Positions 59,676 through 64,000 of a stretch of DNA of 64,000 nt are shown in pieces. Under the pieces are notes generated by a model. The model searched no databases and was not told where the DNA came from. It saw only the letters and a list, made by a program, of their open reading frames with translations. A program made the translations under genes and the position numbers. The stretch comes from FEB-10 sp963710645. GTDB lineage: Bacteria; Acidobacteriota; Thermoanaerobaculia; Thermoanaerobaculales; Sulfomarinibacteraceae. Numbering within the stretch: position 1 is the stretch's first letter; the number at the start of each line of letters is the position of its first letter. The stretch lies in NCBI GenBank assembly GCA_963710645.1, contig CAVQBD010000001.1, positions 806,001-870,000 on the forward strand. The letters are read 5' to 3'.

Positions 59676-61346
59676 ATGGCGAAGACACTGACCGTGCCCG
59701 AACTCGGCGAAGGCGTGGACTCCGTTGACGTGGTCAAGGTGCTCGTGGGAGTTGGTGACACAGTGGCGGCCGACCAGCCTGTGATCGAGGTGGAGACCGA
59801 AAAGGCATCTGTGGAGGTGCCCACCGAAGTTTCCGGTCGGATCACCGAGATCCACGTTTCGGTGGGTGACACCCTGTCTGCCGGGGCCGCGATCCTGACC
59901 CTGGAAGAGGAGTCCGAATCGGAGCAGGCGATCGTGGCGTCCGACGGCGAACCGGAAGGACAGGAACGGCCCACGTCAGGCGATGGACAGCCGGACCCGC
60001 CAACAGAGTCGGTTTCGACCTCATCAACGTCAGACGAATCTGTCCCGATGACCATGCTCGTGCCCGAATTGGGTGAGGGCGTGGACAGCGTGGAAGTGGT
60101 TGCTGTTCACGTGGTGGTGGGGCAGGACGTAGAAATGGACCAACCGGTGATGGATGTGGAGACCGAAAAGGCATCTGTGGAGGTGCCGTCCACCACCGCC
60201 GGCAGGGTCACCGAGGTGTTTGTGAAGGTGGGCGACACCCTTCACAAGGGAGACGCCATCGTTGCCATCCTGTCCTCCAGTCCGAAATCGGTCGCCGATT
60301 CGCCCGCCGTGCCGCCCCAGCCGGAGGTCCGGGGATCCCGGGCTTCGAAATCTCAGAGCGGCGCGCCCGCGTCACCCCAGGTTCCTGGCGAATCGGTTGA
60401 GGAGGAATTCCTCGCACCTCGGTGGAGCGCGCCGGATGGGTTGCGTTCGGGCGTCCCGGCAGCCCCAACGGTTCGCCGATTCGCTCGTGAAGTGGGAGTG
60501 GACATCACGCAGGTCAAGGGGTCCGGGCCGGGCGGTCGAATTTCCATAGACGACGTCAAGGTTTTTGCCGCCAGGGCAATGGCCCACCTGAGCTCCGGGG
60601 CGAACGCCGCTGCCCAGCCGGAGTTGCCTGATTTTGCAGCGTGGGGAACGGTGACCCGTGAACCCATGACCAAGATCCGACAGGTCACCGCCCGCAACAT
60701 GGCCCGTGCCTGGCTTCAGGTCCCCCAGGTGACGAATAATGACTGGGCCGATATCACCGGGCTGGAAGAGGCGCGGAAGCAGTACCGCACCCGTGTCGAG
60801 GCGGCCGGGGGCAAACTGACGATCACCTCCATGTTGGTCAAGATCGTGGCCTCCGCCCTCAGGGTCTTCCCCACTCTGAACTCCAGCGTTGATATGGAAA
60901 ATCTGGAAGTGATCCACAAGGGCTATGTTCACGTGGGTGTGGCGGTGGACACCGAGCGCGGGCTCCTGGTGCCGGTCATCCGCGATGCGGACACCAAGAA
61001 TATCACCCAGATCTCGGTGGAACTGGAAGACCTCGCACGCCGGGCGCGGGACCGAAAGCTCCGACCTGATGAGATGCAGGGCGGCAGCTTCTCCATTTCG
61101 AATTTGGGCGGCATCGGCGGGACGGGGTTTTCGCCCATCGTCAACTGGCCGGAAGTCGCCATTCTTGGGGTCTCTCGGGGCCTCGTGGAACCCCGCTGGG
61201 TTGATGGGGCTTTCGTGCCCCGGCTGATCCTGCCCCTCTCCCTGAGCTACGATCACCGTCTGGTGGATGGCGCCGAGGCGGCCCGTTTCCTGCGGTGGAT
61301 CGCCGAGGCGCTGGAGCAACCACTCCTGCTGGCAATGGAGGGTTAG
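59676..61346 (+). CDS. aceF: Dihydrolipoyl acetyltransferase, pyruvate dehydrogenase E2
   Basis: 556-residue core of the pyruvate dehydrogenase complex. Two lipoyl domains each carry the ETEKASVEVP motif, with lipoylated Lys43 and Lys165. They are joined by Ser/Pro/Glu-rich linkers to a peripheral E1/E3-binding domain (AAPTVRRFAREVGVDITQVKGSGPGGRI) and the catalytic domain, with the active-site His527 in YDHRLVDG. It transfers acetyl groups to CoA. It follows aceE by 10 bp. No E3 (lpd) gene is in the window. Confidence 0.96.
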   Translation: MAKTLTVPELGEGVDSVDVVKVLVGVGDTVAADQPVIEVETEKASVEVPTEVSGRITEIHVSVGDTLSAGAAILTLEEESESEQAIVASDGEPEGQERPTSGDGQPDPPTESVSTSSTSDESVPMTMLVPELGEGVDSVEVVAVHVVVGQDVEMDQPVMDVETEKASVEVPSTTAGRVTEVFVKVGDTLHKGDAIVAILSSSPKSVADSPAVPPQPEVRGSRASKSQSGAPASPQVPGESVEEEFLAPRWSAPDGLRSGVPAAPTVRRFAREVGVDITQVKGSGPGGRISIDDVKVFAARAMAHLSSGANAAAQPELPDFAAWGTVTREPMTKIRQVTARNMARAWLQVPQVTNNDWADITGLEEARKQYRTRVEAAGGKLTITSMLVKIVASALRVFPTLNSSVDMENLEVIHKGYVHVGVAVDTERGLLVPVIRDADTKNITQISVELEDLARRARDRKLRPDEMQGGSFSISNLGGIGGTGFSPIVNWPEVAILGVSRGLVEPRWVDGAFVPRLILPLSLSYDHRLVDGAEAARFLRWIAEALEQPLLLAMEG

Positions 61347-61360
61347 GTGGAGCGTTACAA

Positions 61361-61534
61361 GTTTAACGTTAAACGTTGAACGTTCCCCCACCCAGCCCCG
61401 CCCACTGTCGAACGAAACAGACTCCCGGGGTTGGTCTGGAACTGAGAACTGAAAATTGAGAACTGAAAACTCAAACGTGAGCTTCTCGCCTTGGGTCACA
61501 TCGCGAACGTTGAACGTTCAACGTGTAACGAATA
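61361..61534. repeat. AACGTT and AACTGAG heptamer arrays with C-rich core
   Basis: AACGTTA/AACGTTG/AACGTTC units (61361-61384) run into CCCCCACCCAGCCCCGCCC. AACTGAG/AAATTGAG-like units lie at about 61440-61475, and a second AACGTTG/AACGTTC array at 61504-61530. The AACGTT arrays on both sides make a long inverted repeat. No gene is seen in this 248-bp gap. Confidence 0.8.
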
Positions 61535-61594
61535 ACTGTGGGGTGTGGACACGGTCCTAGGCATATGAGACCATGTCGCGCCTTGGAGGTCGTC

Positions 61595-62707
61595 GTGGAT
61601 TTTAAATTTGCCGCCTTTGTCAGTTCCCTGCTCCTCGTCGTTGCCATGGGTTGCGGAGGGGCGCCGGGACGCGACGACAACCATGATGTCGCACATGAAG
61701 GCTCCGTGCAGACTGAACAGAAGCTCCCCAGGACCTACCAGCCCGACCCACGCGAGGTCCATCTGTCGGAGCTCACGATGCTCACCGACGGCGGTGAAAA
61801 TGCCGAGGCGTACTTCTCCTTCGACGGGTCGCAGTTGATCTTCCAGTCCACCAGTCCACCCTATTCGTGCGATCAGATCTTCACCATCGGTGTCGACGGT
61901 ATGAATCGGCGGTTGGTTTCCACCGGCACCGGCCGGACCACCTGTTCCTACTTCCTGCCCGGGGACCAGCAGATCGTCTACTCCTCCACCCATCTCGGGT
62001 CGCCCGACTGCCCGCCGGTGCCGGATCACAGCCGCGGCTACGTCTGGCCGCTCTACGCCGACTACGATATTTTTCGAGCCAACGCCGACGGCAGCGAGGT
62101 GGTCCGGTTGACAACCACCCCAGGTTACGACGCCGAGGCCACCGTGTCTCCCGCAGGCGATTCCATCGTCTTCACCTCCACTAGGGACGGCGACCTGGAG
62201 ATCTACACCATGGATCTCGACGGCTCCAACGTCCGCCGTTTGACCGACCAGATCGGTTACGACGGGGGGCCATTCTTCTCTCCCGACGGCACCAAGATCG
62301 TCTACCGTGCCCGCCACCCCGAGGACACAGCTGAAATCGAGGACTACCAATCCCTGCTGGCGGCAGGCATGATCCGGCCCCGACAACTCGAGGTCTGGGT
62401 GATGGATGTGGACGGTTCCAACAAGAGGCAGATCACCCAACTCGGCGCGGCGGCCTTTGCGCCGTTCTTCCACCCGGCAGGAGAGAAGATCATCTTCTCC
62501 ACGAACTCCGGCGATCCCAGCGGGCGTGAGTTCGATCTGTGGATGGTGAATCTCGACGGCAGCGGTCTGGAGCAGATCACGTTCTCGGGCGGGTTCGACG
62601 GATTTCCCATGTTTGCTCCGGATGGGGAGACCTTTGTCTTCTGCTCCAACCGCCACAACTCCCACCAGGGCGAAACCAACATCTTCGTGACCAAATGGAT
62701 CGAATGA
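61595..62707 (+). CDS. TolB-like beta-propeller lipoprotein
   Basis: 370-residue exported lipoprotein. The signal MDFKFAAFVSSLLLVVAMGC ends in a lipobox-like AMGC. The rest is built of WD40-like/PD40 propeller repeats as in TolB: SFDGSQLIFQST, SPAGDSIVFTST, SPDGTKIVYRA, HPAGEKIIFSTNSG and APDGETFVFCSN. It may scaffold envelope proteins; enzymatic activity is not expected. The GTG at 61595 has GGAGG 5 nt upstream and gives a proper signal peptide; ATGs at 61538 and 61565 are alternatives. Confidence 0.86.
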   Translation: MDFKFAAFVSSLLLVVAMGCGGAPGRDDNHDVAHEGSVQTEQKLPRTYQPDPREVHLSELTMLTDGGENAEAYFSFDGSQLIFQSTSPPYSCDQIFTIGVDGMNRRLVSTGTGRTTCSYFLPGDQQIVYSSTHLGSPDCPPVPDHSRGYVWPLYADYDIFRANADGSEVVRLTTTPGYDAEATVSPAGDSIVFTSTRDGDLEIYTMDLDGSNVRRLTDQIGYDGGPFFSPDGTKIVYRARHPEDTAEIEDYQSLLAAGMIRPRQLEVWVMDVDGSNKRQITQLGAAAFAPFFHPAGEKIIFSTNSGDPSGREFDLWMVNLDGSGLEQITFSGGFDGFPMFAPDGETFVFCSNRHNSHQGETNIFVTKWIE

Positions 62708-62721
62708 CGTCCACTCGCGGC

Positions 62722-62895
62722 CAATTCTCAGTTCTCAATTCTTAATTTTGAATTCCACACTCCCCCCACCCCTGAAGAAGGTCGGGGATCTGTCAGATTT
62801 CGAATTCTGAATTTTTGAATTTGGTTGGCCTCATCCTCGCCCAAATTCGGGTGGGCGGGGGCAATTAAGAATTGAAAATTCAAAATTGAGAATGT
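62722..62895. repeat. Three AATT-type heptamer blocks with C- and G-rich cores
   Basis: AATTCTC/AATTCTT units (62722-62752), ACTCCCCCCACCCC, AATTCTG/AATTTTTG units (62800-62822), then GGGTGGGCGGGGGC and AATTAAG/AATTGAA/AATTCAA units to about 62893. The outer blocks are inverted relative to each other. No gene is seen in this 240-bp gap. Confidence 0.82.
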
Positions 62896-62947
62896 CACAG
62901 CGTTGTGTTGGCGAAGAAAACACTCGGCGTCTGATACCCTCAAGGAA

Positions 62948-64000
62948 ATGACCGAGACTCTGGAACTCGCGAGCCGGTACGGCATGCAGACCGAGGAATT
63001 CTCGGCGCTGATGAAACACCGGGTCATCGAAATTTTGCTGGTTGCGTCGCATTACGATGCCTTCGTGCTCGAGGAGGACGGCCAGCTCACCGAGTTGATC
63101 TTCGAGGAGTACCGGAACCTGGACCTCAACCTCAGGTACGCTCCCCGCTTCACCCGAGCTTCCTCCGGGGCTGAAGCGTGCGAGTTGGTTGTCAGCCGCA
63201 GCTTCGACATGGTCATCACGACTCCTCGACTTCCGGACACGGAGTTAGAGAGCTTTGTTGCCCGTGTCAAGTCGATCCAGGCCGACATGCCTGTGGGTCT
63301 GGTCGCAGCTCACGCCTGGGAGCTGCCGTGGCTTGAAGATATGCGGTCAACCGGGGCGGTCGACTGGGTCTTCCTCTGGCAGGGAAACGTCCGCGCGCTG
63401 CTGGCGATGATCAAGCAGGTCGAGGATCTTCAGAACGCTGATCACGACATCCTCGAAGGTGGAGTTCAGGCCATAGTTCTGGTGGAGGACGAGGTTCGTG
63501 CCTACTCCGCCTACCTTCCCCATATCTACACCGAGGTGACGACGCAGACCAGCCGCTTGATGTCCGAGGGGTTGAATCTGTCGCACCGTCTGCTGCGAAT
63601 CAGAGCGCGGCCAAAGATCCTCCTTGCCCAGACCTACGAAGAGGCTTGGGACTTCTACACCCGGTACCACCGCAACGTGCTGGGTGTGATCTCGGATGTC
63701 TCCTTTCCCCGTGGCGGCAAGCTCAACGACCGTGCGGGCATCGAGCTCGCCGAGAAAATACGCGAGGAGGACGAAGACACCCCGATCCTCCTCCAATCGG
63801 CAGATCAGATCCATATGGAGGATGCCGTTGCCGCCGGTGCCGAGTTTCTCTGGAAAAAGTCGGCCACCCTCCTCGAGGATCTCCGGAGCTACATCCTCGA
63901 TCACTTCGGCTTCGGCGACTTCGTCTTCAAGTTCCCGGACCAAAAACCCATCGCGCGGGCGGCGGACATGAGGGAGATGCTCGACCAACTCGCCTCCGTG
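62948..64000 (+). CDS. N-terminal part of a PEP/pyruvate-binding (PEP synthase-like) protein with two receiver-like domains (partial)
   Basis: 351 residues are visible and the frame is still open at the window edge. There are two receiver-like modules (residues ~24-155: IEILLVASHYDAFVLEEDGQLTE; ~170-310: AIVLVEDEVRAYSAYLPHIYTEV), then DHFGFGDFVFKFPDQKPIARAADMREM. I recognise this arrangement from large PEP synthase-like proteins whose catalytic domains follow downstream. The receiver acidic pockets are partly degenerate. The catalytic part is outside the window, so function is inferred. TGATAC lies 10 nt before the ATG. Confidence 0.75.
   Translation, partial: MTETLELASRYGMQTEEFSALMKHRVIEILLVASHYDAFVLEEDGQLTELIFEEYRNLDLNLRYAPRFTRASSGAEACELVVSRSFDMVITTPRLPDTELESFVARVKSIQADMPVGLVAAHAWELPWLEDMRSTGAVDWVFLWQGNVRALLAMIKQVEDLQNADHDILEGGVQAIVLVEDEVRAYSAYLPHIYTEVTTQTSRLMSEGLNLSHRLLRIRARPKILLAQTYEEAWDFYTRYHRNVLGVISDVSFPRGGKLNDRAGIELAEKIREEDEDTPILLQSADQIHMEDAVAAGAEFLWKKSATLLEDLRSYILDHFGFGDFVFKFPDQKPIARAADMREMLDQLASV

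Overview
The window is 64 kb of high-GC, densely coded bacterial chromosome from a Gram-negative (diderm) organism. It encodes an Omp85/TamA-type beta-barrel, OleA-type hydrocarbon genes, MurB, and many Sec-exported peptidases with long Ig-like or beta-rich tails. A winged-helix/STAND/WD40 sensor, PilZ and GGDEF-EAL proteins, M1/M28/M16 peptidases and an AceE-type pyruvate dehydrogenase together suggest Acidobacteriota (Thermoanaerobaculia/Holophagae-like) or a neighbouring phylum. That placement is inference, because no rRNA or tRNA gene was recognised.

Layout. 0-4 kb: a four-gene ABC-2 export operon (two ATPases, two permeases). 3.8-7 kb: murB (minus), a 0.5 kb repeat-filled gap, and a potassium-channel-like protein with an RCK-type domain. 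7-12 kb: a 1351-residue secreted M1 peptidase and a PilZ protein. 12.3-15.5 kb: a glutathione-flavoured group, with a GshB-like ATP-grasp enzyme coupled to a small internally duplicated protein, divergent from glyoxalase II, glutaredoxin and a class I glutamine amidotransferase. 15.7-18.3 kb: a wax-ester synthase/DGAT, Ogt and an NTF2-like protein. 18.8-28 kb: secreted proteins (M28-like, glycosidase-like, M16, beta-propeller). 28-32 kb: a winged-helix/nSTAND/TM/WD40 sensor. 32.6-34.7 kb: a nitrilase-receiver fusion, a small Cys-rich protein and a decayed CAP-domain lipoprotein. 34.8-38.5 kb: a SulP-STAS-rhodanese transporter and two unknowns. 38.7-41 kb: pfkA and mdh. 41.1-46.1 kb: a complete oleABCD olefin-biosynthesis cluster (minus strand). 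46.2-54.3 kb: MATE, a TPR protein, and one 1956-residue ORF that fuses TamB to TamA. 54.5-64 kb: a GGDEF-EAL protein, the E1 and E2 components of pyruvate dehydrogenase, a TolB-like lipoprotein and the start of a receiver-PEP-synthase-like protein.

Three features stand out. First, TamB and TamA, normally separate inner- and outer-membrane partners, appear as one polypeptide. Second, most of the longer gaps carry a modular repeat: tandem 7-bp units of very different sequence (AATTCAG, AACGTTC, AAGATGC, GAACGAA, GAGCAGG, CCAGCAT, TATTCAC, GCAGTAG and others) set against a G-rich core of the type GGTGGGCGGGGGC, sometimes as full inverted repeats, and often touching stop codons. Third, at least eleven genes have a -10-like hexamer 5-7 nt before the start codon, which suggests widespread leaderless transcription.

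Functionally the window combines lipid/hydrocarbon chemistry (WS/DGAT, OleABCD), central carbon metabolism (PFK, MDH, PDH, probable PEP synthase), envelope biogenesis (MurB, TAM, ABC-2, MATE) and extracellular protein and glycan breakdown.
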